This document shows positions 52,545 through 62,498 of a stretch of 64,000 bases of DNA, piece by piece. The translations under genes and the position numbers were made by a program. The stretch comes from CBDBCK01 sp965203345. GTDB lineage: Bacteria > Chloroflexota > Dehalococcoidia > Lucifugimonadales > Lucifugimonadaceae. Location of the stretch: assembly GCA_965203345.1 (NCBI GenBank), contig CBDBCK010000028.1, positions 1,240,001 to 1,304,000 on the forward strand, in the 5' to 3' direction. The stretch's first letter is position 1; each line of letters begins with the position of its first letter. Under the pieces are notes generated by a model, which saw only the letters and a program-made list of their open reading frames with translations, had not been told where the DNA came from and did no database searches.

Positions 52545-53723
52545 ATGACCAATCAAAACAACGGCCCAACTTCAAAAGCTACCCCAAAGCCGGGCGCACT
52601 AGACGGAATAAAGGTAGTAGATTGTAGTCAGATTCTGGCTGGGCCGTTCTGTTCAATGCTGCTTGCGGACATGGGCGCCGACGTAATTAAGGTGGAAAAG
52701 CCGAACGGCGGAGACGATATGCGTCGCTGGGGGCCACCTTTCTTGAATGGAGAGTCGGCAGCGTTCATAGCTATGAATCGTAACAAGCGGAGCGTCGTTA
52801 TAGACATCAAGACTGAAGAGGGCGTAAAAGCTGTCCAAAAACTGACGGACAAGGCTGACGTGTTTATAGAGAATTACCGGATGGGGGCAATGGAACGGGC
52901 GGGGCTGGGTTACGAACAGCTCTCAAAACGCAACCCTCGGCTCATTTATTGCTCAATATCGGGATTTGGTCGAACAGGGCCAGACGCTTCAAGAGCAGGT
53001 TTTGACCTGATCGCCCAGGCTATGAGCGGACTGATGAGCATAACCGGCTTGCCTGACGCTCCTCCCGTAAAGGTAGGAGTTCCAATCGCAGACCTGAACG
53101 CAGGGATGTTTGCGGCACTAGGCATACTGAGTGCATGGATAGCCAGGGAGCGAACGGGGCAGGGTGAGAAGCTCGATATATCGCTGCTAGAATCCGCTCT
53201 GGCGTATACGGTATGGGAGTCGTCAATACACTTTGCGACGGGCGAAGTGCCACGACCACGAGGATCAGTCCACAGGCTGACTGCACCTTATCAAGCGTTG
53301 CACTGCCGAGACGGTTGGATAGTGGTAGCTGCTCCTTCACAGAAGCTGTGGGAAACTTTGTGCAACTCCATAGATGCCGACCACCTACTTGAAGATGATA
53401 GGTTTAAAACCAATTCAGACAGAATGAACAACCTGCAGGCACTTGAAACAGAGCTGGAATCTGTGTTGTTGAAGCGTAACAGAGACGATTGGCTCAAAAT
53501 CTTGACGGGCGCCGGATTACCGTGTGCACCTGTTTACGATATAGGCGAAGCATGGAATAATGAGCAAGTCAAAGCGCGTGATATGGACGTTCCCCTACAA
53601 CATCCAACCAGCGGCATTGTGAGGAACATAGGTTCTCCAATAAAACTGAAAAACTCGCCTCCAAGCTTGAGGAAGGCCGCTCCACTCTTGGGACAACATA
53701 CTAAGGAATTTTTGTCAGGATAA
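52545..53723 (+). CDS. CaiB/BaiF family CoA-transferase
   Basis: The 392-residue class III CoA-transferase has GIKVVDCSQILAGPFCSMLL at the start, DVIKVEKPNGGDDMRRWGPP, NRNKRSVVID, SGFGRTGPDASRAGFDLIAQ with the catalytic aspartate, and APYQALHCRDGWIVVAA. It moves CoA between carboxylic acids. The family is expanded in many Chloroflexota; the substrate here is not known. It stands alone, facing away from polA. Confidence 0.93.
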   Translation: MTNQNNGPTSKATPKPGALDGIKVVDCSQILAGPFCSMLLADMGADVIKVEKPNGGDDMRRWGPPFLNGESAAFIAMNRNKRSVVIDIKTEEGVKAVQKLTDKADVFIENYRMGAMERAGLGYEQLSKRNPRLIYCSISGFGRTGPDASRAGFDLIAQAMSGLMSITGLPDAPPVKVGVPIADLNAGMFAALGILSAWIARERTGQGEKLDISLLESALAYTVWESSIHFATGEVPRPRGSVHRLTAPYQALHCRDGWIVVAAPSQKLWETLCNSIDADHLLEDDRFKTNSDRMNNLQALETELESVLLKRNRDDWLKILTGAGLPCAPVYDIGEAWNNEQVKARDMDVPLQHPTSGIVRNIGSPIKLKNSPPSLRKAAPLLGQHTKEFLSG

Positions 53724-53854
53724 ACTCCATATAGTAAAATAGTTACGCTGCATAGATAAATACTGCAGAATCGATATATGAATAAGAGTCAAAAAAGCAA
53801 AATTTAAGGTTCGCTGAGCTACAGATAGGAGTTGGATAAGGACCTATGGCCGAA

Positions 53855-53890
53855 GAGGACGTCAAATGGTGGAAGCCAGCAAATTCGTAG
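53855..53890 (+). pseudogene. Last codons of a fourth sulfotransferase-like copy
   Basis: The sequence encoding EDVKWWKPANS and a stop, followed by AACCGGAATA, is the same as the ends of the copies at 54666 and 55460. Only this tail remains, so the array once had another member upstream. Confidence 0.78.
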
Positions 53891-53913
53891 AACCGGAATA
53901 GTAAAACACACAA

Positions 53914-54666
53914 ATGCGCCGAATAAAAAAAGCACTTATAAACAGGTATGATAAGCTCTATCATGATTTCATGGTTCAAAGTGAGTACGTTTATTATAAT
54001 ATTAGTTGCCACGCTGGAATTGCATTAATACAAATTGGAACCAATATCGAAAATTTCATTCAAAAGTTCCGCACCAAAAGAGATCCTACAGGTCATATTG
54101 ATATTATAGTAGCAGGTTTGGGAAGATGTGGGACAACCATGGTATCTACTTATGTATGGACTACTTTCCCTTCTCTCAATATAAGAAAAACACATAGCTT
54201 GCACCCTTCTATACTGTTAGCAGTTGTAGAACCAATTCCTATCCGTCCTACAAAAAATACAAAGATAATATGGATGTTTGGAAATCCTATGAACATCATA
54301 ATAAGCTTAAATAGTATAGATATAATGAAAGCACACTATTTGAATCTACAATCACCTAACTATAAACAACACTCCAAAAGATTTACCCAAGACACTTTGC
54401 TTCTAGAAAAGCATTTTGATGCCTGGTATAAGCCTCAGAAATTTGAGTTCTTGTCTGTGAAGTATGAAAGCCTTAGACATCAGAAGAATGTCATAGCGAT
54501 TGAAGATTTCTTAAGGCTTAAGCTTGATTTGCCGGTATGGATGGAACGGTCAGTTGACTGGCGAACCCACCCAAAGAAAGATGAGCTATTGAGGACTTAC
54601 GGCCGATTGGCAGAGAAGATTGAGGCTGCAGAGGACGTCAAATGGTGGAAGCCAGCAAATTCGTAG
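53914..54666 (+). CDS. Sulfotransferase-like protein, tandem copy 1
   Basis: The 250-residue protein has a P-loop-like IIVAGLGRCGTTMVSTYVW near residues 64-82, which resembles the 5'-phosphosulfate loop of sulfotransferases. IIWMFGNPMNIIISL near 120 takes the place of the usual 3'-phosphate site (R-x-P-x-x-x-x-S), and FLSVKYESLR near 184 matches the later conserved strand. The canonical arginine of the 3' site is not seen. It is nearly identical to copy 2 in the middle third. The genes are AT-rich compared with the flanks, suggesting transfer. The acceptor is unknown; a surface sugar or lipid is possible given the glycosyltransferase-like genes at the window end. Confidence 0.68.
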   Translation: MRRIKKALINRYDKLYHDFMVQSEYVYYNISCHAGIALIQIGTNIENFIQKFRTKRDPTGHIDIIVAGLGRCGTTMVSTYVWTTFPSLNIRKTHSLHPSILLAVVEPIPIRPTKNTKIIWMFGNPMNIIISLNSIDIMKAHYLNLQSPNYKQHSKRFTQDTLLLEKHFDAWYKPQKFEFLSVKYESLRHQKNVIAIEDFLRLKLDLPVWMERSVDWRTHPKKDELLRTYGRLAEKIEAAEDVKWWKPANS

Positions 54667-54701
54667 AACCGGAATAAGACACAGAATAGGAAAATGCACA
54701 A

Positions 54702-55460
54702 ATGCGTCGAATAAAAAAAGCACTTATAAACAGGTATGATAAGCTCGATCTTTATAATAATTTCATGGTTAAAAGCGAGGAAGTTTATTATAATACTAAT
54801 TGCCTCGCTGGAATTGCATTAATGCAAATTGGAACCAATATCGAAAATTTCATTCAAAAGTTCCGCACCAAAAGAGATCCTACAGGTCATATTGATATTA
54901 TAGTAGCAGGTTTGGGAAGATGTGGGACAACCATGGTATCTACTTATGTATGGACTACTTTCCCTTCTCTCAATATAAGAAAAACACATAGCTTGCACCC
55001 TTCTATACTGTTAGCAGTTGTAGAACCAATTCCTATCCGTCCTACAAAAAATACAAAGATAATATGGATGTTTGGAAATCCTATGAACATCGTAATAAGC
55101 TCAAATAATCTACATCAGTTGAAATTACACTATTTAAATCTACAATCACCTAACTATAAGCAACACTCCAAAAGATTTACTCAAGACACTTTGCTTCTAG
55201 AAAAGCATTTTGATGCTTGGTACAAACCTCAGAAATTTGAGTTATTGTCTGTGAAGTATGAAGGCCTTAGGCATCAGAAAAATCGGGATATGATTGACGA
55301 TTTCTTAGGGTCCAAGCTTGATTTACCGGCATGGAAGGAAAGGTCAGCTGACTGGCGAACCCACCCAAAGAAAGATGAGCTATTGAGGACTTACGGCCGA
55401 TTGGCAGAGAAGATTGAGGCTGCAGAGGACGTCAAATGGTGGAAGCCAGCAAATTCGTAG
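54702..55460 (+). CDS. Sulfotransferase-like protein, tandem copy 2
   Basis: The 252-residue paralogue shares with copy 1 a long, almost unchanged stretch from IGTNIENFIQKF through the P-loop VAGLGRCGTTMV to KIIWMFGNPMNIV. The first 30 and last 80 residues differ more (for example SSNNLHQLK for SLNSIDIMK). This patchwork suggests gene conversion between the copies. The intergenic stretch before it repeats the sequence after copy 1. Function as for copy 1. Confidence 0.68.
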   Translation: MRRIKKALINRYDKLDLYNNFMVKSEEVYYNTNCLAGIALMQIGTNIENFIQKFRTKRDPTGHIDIIVAGLGRCGTTMVSTYVWTTFPSLNIRKTHSLHPSILLAVVEPIPIRPTKNTKIIWMFGNPMNIVISSNNLHQLKLHYLNLQSPNYKQHSKRFTQDTLLLEKHFDAWYKPQKFELLSVKYEGLRHQKNRDMIDDFLGSKLDLPAWKERSADWRTHPKKDELLRTYGRLAEKIEAAEDVKWWKPANS

Positions 55461-55476
55461 AAAAGACACACAACAA

Positions 55477-56229
55477 ATGCGTCTAATTACAAATTGTAGG
55501 CCCTATTATAATTTTATGGCTAAAAGCCAGTACGTTTATTATAATATTAGTTGCCACGCTGGAATAGTATTAATACAAATTGGAACCGTTATCAAAAATT
55601 TCACTTACAGTCTCGGCATCAGAAAAAGCAATGAAAAAAGAACAGGTTATTTAGTGGCAGGTATGGGGAGGTGTGGGACAAATATGGTATGTAATTCTTT
55701 AAACACTTATAGGTCTACTCATCCTTCTTTTTTTATAAGAAAAACACATGGCCGGAATCCTTTTATACTGTTGTCAGTTGCAGCATTAACTGCAGCCCCT
55801 ATCTGGCCTATAAAAAATATAAAGATAATATGGATGTTTGGAAATCCTATGAACATCGTACTAAGCTTAATTGAAAAAAAAGAGTTTCCTGTACAACTAC
55901 ACTACCTTAATCTACAATCACCTAACTATAAGCAGCACTCCAGAATATTCACTCAAGACACTTTGCTTTTAGAAAAGCATTTTGACAACTGGTATAAACC
56001 CCAGAAATTTGAGTTCTTGTCTGTGAAATATGAAAGCCTTAGGCAGCAGCAGAATCGCCATGCGATTGACGATTTCTTAGGGTTCAAGCTTGATTTACCG
56101 GCATGGAAGGAAAGGGCATTTGACTGGCGAACCCACCCGAAGAAAGATGAACTGTTGAGGACTTACGGCCGATTGGCAGAGAAGATTGAGGCTGCAGAGG
56201 ACGTCAAATGGTGGAAATCCAAAAGATAA
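55477..56229 (+). CDS. Sulfotransferase-like protein, tandem copy 3 (most divergent)
   Basis: The 250-residue paralogue keeps LVAGMGRCGTNMVCNSL, KIIWMFGNPMNIVLSL and FEFLSVKYESLRQQQN, but much of the first 100 residues and the middle differ from copies 1 and 2. ATG at 55477 is chosen; the open frame starts earlier, inside copy 2. The last 70 residues are again very close to the other copies. It is the oldest member of the array. Confidence 0.66.
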   Translation: MRLITNCRPYYNFMAKSQYVYYNISCHAGIVLIQIGTVIKNFTYSLGIRKSNEKRTGYLVAGMGRCGTNMVCNSLNTYRSTHPSFFIRKTHGRNPFILLSVAALTAAPIWPIKNIKIIWMFGNPMNIVLSLIEKKEFPVQLHYLNLQSPNYKQHSRIFTQDTLLLEKHFDNWYKPQKFEFLSVKYESLRQQQNRHAIDDFLGFKLDLPAWKERAFDWRTHPKKDELLRTYGRLAEKIEAAEDVKWWKSKR

Positions 56230-56369
56230 AGGGAGTTTGGCAGACTCAAATTAGCTACTATAGACCATTTCCAGTATTCTTAATTGACATGAGAAAGGAA
56301 AGGTAGACTGTACAATAGTTATATAAAGTGTCGGTGTGCTAATTTGGCAGTTCCTAGAATAATCATAGA

Positions 56370-58031
56370 ATGCAGATAAAGCAAAATCAACCTAATTCAG
56401 TCTCTCGCTCAGATTTTATAGCGTTTATGGAAGGCTCTACACGGGCGGTACAAGCTCACCAGGCCTTGATAGATGCTCTAAATGTTTTCCCGGTGCCGGA
56501 TGGGGATACAGGCACTAATATGGCACTTACTCTGGATTACATACGCGAACAGATTGATAAGAGTGCAACCTCCGACGCCTCTGATACATTGCGGTTGATG
56601 GCACGTGCAGCGTTGCTGGGCGCTCGAGGGAACAGTGGGCTAATACTTTCCCAGTTTTTCAGAGGGGTTTCAGAAAGTATGGGCGGTAGTTCGGTATGCA
56701 CACTGGAGATATTTGCTCAAGGTATGGCGAAAGGAGCAGAGCTCGCAGAGAAGGCGATAGGTAATCCTCGTGAAGGAACAATGCTTACAGTAATGCGGGA
56801 AACCGGCAAGAGAGCGCTGGAATTTGCAGCTTTGAATGATGATTTCCCTGAGATGTTAAAACAGTGCAGTGATGAGGCTTTAGAGGCCGTGAAACGCACC
56901 CCTGAACAGCTAGATGTTCTCAAAAAAGCAGGAGTAGTGGACGCCGGCGGTCTCGGTTTTGCTACGGCGCTAAAAGGTGCATACGCTACTCTAATAGGCG
57001 AACCCCCAGAGGAAGTAGAACTCCCTGCAGATTTGTCCTCCTCAACATTGGTCAGCAAAGGGACCCTGGTTCAAAGAGGTTTCGTAGATGAAACGGGACA
57101 TGAAGAGTGGGGGTATTGCGTCGTGTTCGCGATAACGGGCGAAGGGTTGGCATTAGAAAAGATACAAACAACTGTAAGCGAGCTCGGCAGGTCGGTTGTT
57201 GTAGCCGGAGATTCGTCTTTGGTCAAAGTACATATCCACTCCGAAGATCCGGGCAAACCTCTTAGCATTGGTCACTCGTTTGGTCAACTAGAAAATATAC
57301 AGATAGCCAATATGGACAGGCAGACAGAGGAATGGGCTAAAGGGAGGCAAATAGAGGTAAGGGTAGAAGCGGAGAACGTCAAAACGGCAGTAGTGGCTGT
57401 GGTAACCGGAGAAGGTATGATGAAGGCTTTTGAGAACAGCGGTCTCGGTGCAATTGAGATTATAGACGGCGGCAACACTATGAATCCAAATGCCAGTCAG
57501 ATAGCGCAGGGGATAGACAAGGCCTCTTGCGATAGCGTGCTAGTATTGCCTAACAACTCAAATGTCTTGGGGACGGCTAAACTTGCGACCGAGCTTTCCA
57601 CAAAGAAGGTTGCGGTGCTAGAAACCACCTCAATGCAAGCCGGACTGTCTATGCTTCTATCGTTCACTCCTGATGAGGATTTCGACACTAATAAAGCATC
57701 TATGGAGTCGGCACTGAAAAACGTACAAAACGGCTCAGTGTTCCGTTCGGTTCGCAACACTGAAGTGGGAGGTGTTACGGTTAAAGAAGGAGACTATATA
57801 GGGATAGTCGAAAACAAGGTTGAGGTTGCTTCGTCTCCACGCGGTGCCCTTTTTGCCGCTTTGGAAAGTTCGACTAAGGACGGTGATATAGTTAGCATCT
57901 ATTACGGGAAAGAGGTGGAAGAGAAGCCGGAAGATCTAGTCAGAGATATTGAAAAGAGACTGCAAGGCGTAGAAGCGGAAGTTATGTGCGGCGGGCAACC
58001 GCATTACATCTACCTGATAAGTATTGAATAG
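56370..58031 (+). CDS. fakA: Fatty acid kinase ATP-binding subunit FakA-like (DAK2 family)
   Basis: The 553-residue protein has the DAK2 ATP-binding domain with NVFPVPDGDTGTNMALTL near residues 42-60, ARGNSGLILSQFFRG and VVDAGGLGF, then a middle domain and a C-terminal DegV-like part. FakA phosphorylates fatty acids that are presented by a DegV/FakB protein, feeding them into phospholipid synthesis. A degV gene lies at 61477, so the pair may work together here. No close operon partner on this strand. Confidence 0.88.
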   Translation: MQIKQNQPNSVSRSDFIAFMEGSTRAVQAHQALIDALNVFPVPDGDTGTNMALTLDYIREQIDKSATSDASDTLRLMARAALLGARGNSGLILSQFFRGVSESMGGSSVCTLEIFAQGMAKGAELAEKAIGNPREGTMLTVMRETGKRALEFAALNDDFPEMLKQCSDEALEAVKRTPEQLDVLKKAGVVDAGGLGFATALKGAYATLIGEPPEEVELPADLSSSTLVSKGTLVQRGFVDETGHEEWGYCVVFAITGEGLALEKIQTTVSELGRSVVVAGDSSLVKVHIHSEDPGKPLSIGHSFGQLENIQIANMDRQTEEWAKGRQIEVRVEAENVKTAVVAVVTGEGMMKAFENSGLGAIEIIDGGNTMNPNASQIAQGIDKASCDSVLVLPNNSNVLGTAKLATELSTKKVAVLETTSMQAGLSMLLSFTPDEDFDTNKASMESALKNVQNGSVFRSVRNTEVGGVTVKEGDYIGIVENKVEVASSPRGALFAALESSTKDGDIVSIYYGKEVEEKPEDLVRDIEKRLQGVEAEVMCGGQPHYIYLISIE

Positions 58032-58134
58032 AGACGTACTCAAGATATCTTTAAATTCCAGGGTTTGAGAAAGAATCAGAGCAGGAGATTGACGTTTTCT
58101 GCCCGTAAGCGAGACAACGACAGGAGTAAAGTAC

Positions 58135-58941
58135 ATGCTGGCTGATTTATCTGGAAAGACGGCGCTGGTAACGGGAGGAGCTCAAGGGTTAGGCCTGGGC
58201 ATAGCTCGTAAGCTAGCGGAGCAGGGCGCGGATGTAGCCATAGCTGATATGAAAGAAGAAGAGGCGGATAACGCGGCAAAAGAGATACACTCTATGGGGA
58301 GAAAGTCATGCAGGTTTTATCTGGACGTTACAGATCAGTCCTCCATTAAGCAAGTGGCCGCAGAGATGGCAGATAAGGTAGGCCCTGTAGATATATTGAT
58401 AAACAACGCCGGAGTTTCGGGTGCTTCAGGTGCGACAGGCATGGGATTCCGCGACGTGGATTGGGAGTTCACCTGGCGAGTAAACGTGAAAGGATTAGCG
58501 GATATGACGGAGGCGATACTACCGCAGATGCGCGAACGGCACTACGGCAAGATAATCAATATATCCTCAGTAGCAGCTCGTAACGCTCGATACTTAACGG
58601 CTTACTACGCTACTACAAAGATGGCTGTGATCGCATATACGCAGGCATTGGCCAAAGAGGTGGCGCAAGACAATATTAACGTGAACGCTATAGCACCAGG
58701 ACGAATATGGACTGCGTTCCACCAGGACTGGATGGCTAATCGCCAAAAGCAAGGAGACCTCGCGGTATCTAGCAAAGACACTTACTCAGTGTTTGAAACA
58801 GCAGCTAGAGAAACTATACCCATGGGCAGACCACAGACACCAGAAGATATAGGAGCGCTGGCAGCCTTCTTGGTCTCGGAAGACGCCCGAAACATAACGG
58901 GGCAGACGATACAGTGCGACGGTGGACAGGTGATGGCGTAA
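58135..58941 (+). CDS. Short-chain dehydrogenase/reductase
   Basis: The 268-residue SDR has ALVTGGAQGLGLGIARKLA at the coenzyme site, ILINNAGVSG, IINISSVAARNARYLTAYYA with the catalytic serine, and the YATTK tyrosine-lysine pair. It ends with ITGQTIQCDGGQVMA. AGGAG lies eight bases before the ATG. It is a different subgroup from the pair at 10-12 kb. Substrate unknown. Its end converges on recG with 10 nt between them. Confidence 0.92.
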   Translation: MLADLSGKTALVTGGAQGLGLGIARKLAEQGADVAIADMKEEEADNAAKEIHSMGRKSCRFYLDVTDQSSIKQVAAEMADKVGPVDILINNAGVSGASGATGMGFRDVDWEFTWRVNVKGLADMTEAILPQMRERHYGKIINISSVAARNARYLTAYYATTKMAVIAYTQALAKEVAQDNINVNAIAPGRIWTAFHQDWMANRQKQGDLAVSSKDTYSVFETAARETIPMGRPQTPEDIGALAAFLVSEDARNITGQTIQCDGGQVMA

Positions 58942-58951
58942 ACCTCCATAG

Positions 58952-61456
58952 TCAGTTTGGGAGATTCGCCATTTTTTCGCGAAAATTCCTCCACTGATTC
59001 TTGAGTGCAGCATGATCAGGCTGAGTCAAACCAGGATCATAACGGAACAGCTCCAGCACCGTTTGTCTTGCCTGACGCATGAGTTCAAAATCCCAAGGCT
59101 TAGCTATCTTGATATCCGGCCATCCCGATTGTTTGGTTCCTGTATACTCTCCCGGCCCTCGAAGCCGTAGGTCTTTCTCGGCCAGTTCAAAGCCGTCATC
59201 GGATTCTGCGAAAGCGTTCAGTCTAGCGTTTGACTCTTGTTCCGGATCATCGGTTATGGCTATACACCAGCTACTCTCTCCACCTCTCCCTACCCTACCC
59301 CGCAGTTGGTGTAGTTGCGCCAAACCGAAACGCTCAGCGCTCTCAATTATCATCACTGTAGCGTTCGGAACGTCTACACCTACTTCAATGACGGACGTCG
59401 CCACTAACGCCTGTATTTTCCCTGCTCGGAACTTCTCCATGACCCGATTTTTCTCTTGAAGCTTCATTCTGCCGTGCAACAACCCAAGGGTTATTTCGCG
59501 CAATGCATCTGAACTATGCAATCGCTTGTACTCGGACAGAACAGAACGTGCGGTTATGGTCTCTGAATCCTCTATTAAAGGGCATACAATAAACGCTTGT
59601 CTGCCTTTAGATGCCTCTTCTTTCAGGATTCGGTATGCATCCGTGCGGTCTTCTTCAGTTCGTGCTCGTTTCGTGACCACCGGTCGGCGACCATAGGGCA
59701 TTGCACGAAGGGTTGAGACTTCCATATCTCCGTAAACAGTCATCTGCAACGTCCTAGGTATAGGGGTAGCGGACATAGCAAGCACATGAGGCCGTGGGTC
59801 GCGATCTGCGAGAGCTGACCGCTGTTCCACACCAAAGCGGTGTTGCTCGTCTACCACTAGCAGGGATAGATCAGGTATAGAGACGCTCTCTTGAAGCAGG
59901 GCATGAGTACCAATGATCGCGTGCACGTCACCTGCGGCTATTGCTTGAGCCATCCATCGTTTGTTCTGCATTGAAAGACCTCCAGTGAGCAGGCCTATCC
60001 TCATCTTGTGGCCTAATCCCGGTGGTTCTGCCTCCTTAAGGGTATCCACTATACCTATATCGCTTGCACTCAGCTGTTCGCACGCGCTCAAAAAGTGCTG
60101 TTCCGCTAATACTTCGGTCGGGGCTAGCATTGCGCTTATGCGACCTTGTTTGATCACAGCTAACATAGCTGCCAGTGCAACTACCGTCTTACCTGAACCT
60201 ACCTCGCCCTGAAGCAGACGCGCCATTGGATATGGGTTTTGCATATCGTCCAGTATTTGGCACAACGATTTCTCTTGATCTTTGGTGAGGGTAAAACCTA
60301 GACTTTCCGAGAAAGTTTCCGCGGCTCTCCGACCTTCTAATATAGGCTCGCTAGCTCTCTTATCTCTCCACTCTTGCCGCTGCCTGATTACAGACATCTG
60401 AATCAGCAGTAGTTCGTCAAACGCCAGACGTCTCCTAGCTTGTACCGCAACATCCGGACTGGTCGGATAGTGGAGATTCTCAAGAGCATCTTGCAGGGTG
60501 AAGAAATGTCCGTCGGCGCGAATGTGTTCTGGCAGCCAGTCCTCTATATCTGGGACAGTAGCATCAAGAGATCGACGGCTCACGTTACGTATGGTGCGCT
60601 GATATAGCCCCTCGGTCAAAGGATAAACAGGCAGCAACCTGCCAGCGTGGGTAAGTAAAGCGTCCATAGAGGAAGTTATCTCATATTCCGGGTTAGTCAT
60701 TCGAGGGAGTGATCCTATAAAGGACACGTCACCACTTACAGCTATTGAGTTACCGGGTTTGAGTTTTTTCAATAGGTATGGCTGCCCAAACCACGTTATC
60801 TCTATCGCACTACCGCTGTCATCCTTAACCAAGGCTTTAGCAGACTTTCCATGTCTGCCTGCACCAGAATTCCAAGCGCTCTCTATTTTTCCTCGCACAG
60901 TAGCCGAGTAAGGAGGCTGCATAGCCATAGGCGTAATATGAGATATGGGAACAACGCGGGAGTAATCCTCATAACGAGCTGGAGTCTTCCAAAGCATGTC
61001 CTTTACCGTACCTATACCTATCCTTTGGAACTGTTTAGCAAACCTCTTCGGGAAGTAACGCAAATCACCTATGGGCGCGTCTAGGTCTATGCGATACTTG
61101 CTTTTAGAAGGCTTGCGAGGTTTCTCAACGGGGGTAGGTCGTGAAGACTCAGTATCAGTCCATCTAAGCCGCATTGAGGATGAGTCGGAAGTGATTTTCA
61201 GGCGACTTGCATCTTTTTCCAGCAACTTTACAGCCGCCTCAATCCATAGGCATCGGGCTTCCTTATTCAGTTCAGAATAAAGCCACCCGTTCGGTGGTCT
61301 TAACCTTTGGACACTTCGCCCAGCGTTCGCTATGAACTTGTCCAAACCACCAATTACAGCCGCGTCTTCACAACCAAGGCGACTCTCCAACCTTAAAACA
61401 CTCAACGCTTCCGTCTCGGTGATGATAGAGCTCGTTCTGTGCTTGTAATGCGACAT
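58952..61456 (-). CDS. recG: ATP-dependent DNA helicase RecG
   Basis: The 834-residue helicase rescues stalled replication forks. The N-terminal half includes the wedge/OB region (KDMLWKTPARYEDYS, ATVRGKIESAWNSG). The motor has Walker A LLQGEVGSGKTVVALAAM, DEQH box LLVVDEQHRFGVEQR, AMSATPIPRTL, and motif VI QLHQLRGRVGRGG. The family-typical end FELAEKDLRLRGPGEYTGT is present. About 100 extra residues at the N-terminus make it slightly longer than usual. It follows degV by 20 nt, probably in one operon. Confidence 0.96.
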   Translation of the reverse strand: MSHYKHRTSSIITETEALSVLRLESRLGCEDAAVIGGLDKFIANAGRSVQRLRPPNGWLYSELNKEARCLWIEAAVKLLEKDASRLKITSDSSSMRLRWTDTESSRPTPVEKPRKPSKSKYRIDLDAPIGDLRYFPKRFAKQFQRIGIGTVKDMLWKTPARYEDYSRVVPISHITPMAMQPPYSATVRGKIESAWNSGAGRHGKSAKALVKDDSGSAIEITWFGQPYLLKKLKPGNSIAVSGDVSFIGSLPRMTNPEYEITSSMDALLTHAGRLLPVYPLTEGLYQRTIRNVSRRSLDATVPDIEDWLPEHIRADGHFFTLQDALENLHYPTSPDVAVQARRRLAFDELLLIQMSVIRQRQEWRDKRASEPILEGRRAAETFSESLGFTLTKDQEKSLCQILDDMQNPYPMARLLQGEVGSGKTVVALAAMLAVIKQGRISAMLAPTEVLAEQHFLSACEQLSASDIGIVDTLKEAEPPGLGHKMRIGLLTGGLSMQNKRWMAQAIAAGDVHAIIGTHALLQESVSIPDLSLLVVDEQHRFGVEQRSALADRDPRPHVLAMSATPIPRTLQMTVYGDMEVSTLRAMPYGRRPVVTKRARTEEDRTDAYRILKEEASKGRQAFIVCPLIEDSETITARSVLSEYKRLHSSDALREITLGLLHGRMKLQEKNRVMEKFRAGKIQALVATSVIEVGVDVPNATVMIIESAERFGLAQLHQLRGRVGRGGESSWCIAITDDPEQESNARLNAFAESDDGFELAEKDLRLRGPGEYTGTKQSGWPDIKIAKPWDFELMRQARQTVLELFRYDPGLTQPDHAALKNQWRNFREKMANLPN

Positions 61457-61476
61457 GCTCTCGTACAGAGAAGCTG

Positions 61477-62316
61477 TTATTCGGTCATAAACGCCAGCCC
61501 TATCGCTCCAGGACCCAGGTAAGTACCTATGGTAGGACCTATGATGGTTACGTTAGCTTTATCGTCCGACGCTAGTTCGGTTATACGGCTAGATATCATT
61601 TGAGCGTCATCCAAACAGTTGGCGTGGAGAACCCACGCAGATTTAAATGGGACGTTGCGCCCAGCGATTTTGATAAGGCTTTCTATAGCTTTCGCCCGGG
61701 TTCTGGGCCTGTCAAGCGGTCTTGCTTCACCGTCCGTGAACTGAAGCAAGGGTTTTATCTTGAGGAATGAGCCCAGCATCAAATTCGCTCTGCCTATACG
61801 TCCACCTTTATAAAGATACTCAAGTGTCTCCACCATACCTAAGAAACGTGCCTTTGCAGCAAGTGATCGCGCTTTCCGTACAGCCTCTTCAAAGGAAGCG
61901 CCCCCCTTTACAGCTTCAGCAGTCCCCAGCGCCGTCAATCCAAGTGCCATCGAAGCCTGAAGAGTATCTACCACTTCTATATGAACCGATTCATCCGACA
62001 ACGCTTCTTTTCCCTGAATCGCTGATTGACAGGTACCGCTAACCTTGCTGGATATATGAACCGAAACTATCGCCTCATAGTCTTTTGCCAGCTCTCGATA
62101 GACTTTCTCAAAGTCCCCCGGTGAGGGCTGGGAAGTCTTAGGTAATTCAGAAGAAGCACTCATCATCTCAAAAAAGTGTTCCCTGTCTAAGTCCACCCCA
62201 TCCTTATACTGCTTACCTTCCAGGGATACATTAAGGGGTACGACTGTCAGACCGTTAGCCTGTGCCAATTCGCCGGGCATATCTGCTGTGCTGTCTGTAA
62301 CTATTGCTATAGACAC
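61477..62316 (-). CDS. DegV/FakB-type fatty-acid-binding protein
   Basis: The 279-residue protein begins MSIAIVTDSTADMPGELAQ, the DegV signature. It also has YKDGVDLDREHFFEMM, ELPKTSQPSPGDF, IHISSKVSGTCQSA, and GRIGRANLMLGSFLKIKP. DegV proteins bind a fatty acid and, as FakB, hand it to FakA for phosphorylation. The FakA-like gene is 4 kb away. An AAGGAGG-type site precedes the ATG. It is upstream of recG on the same strand. Confidence 0.93.
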   Translation of the reverse strand: MSIAIVTDSTADMPGELAQANGLTVVPLNVSLEGKQYKDGVDLDREHFFEMMSASSELPKTSQPSPGDFEKVYRELAKDYEAIVSVHISSKVSGTCQSAIQGKEALSDESVHIEVVDTLQASMALGLTALGTAEAVKGGASFEEAVRKARSLAAKARFLGMVETLEYLYKGGRIGRANLMLGSFLKIKPLLQFTDGEARPLDRPRTRAKAIESLIKIAGRNVPFKSAWVLHANCLDDAQMISSRITELASDDKANVTIIGPTIGTYLGPGAIGLAFMTE

Positions 62317-62498
62317 TATATTCCTCCTTTCAGTCGTTATCCGCTCATTTTGCTATTACTGTCACATAATTAATTATGACCTATAAGAGAATCTGTGGAC
62401 TAAAATTTGCTCTTATCTCTTATCAATGTTTATCTAACCTGTATTTATAGCCCTGTCTTATAATATCTTACAGATAATACATAATAAGGGTAAACTCT

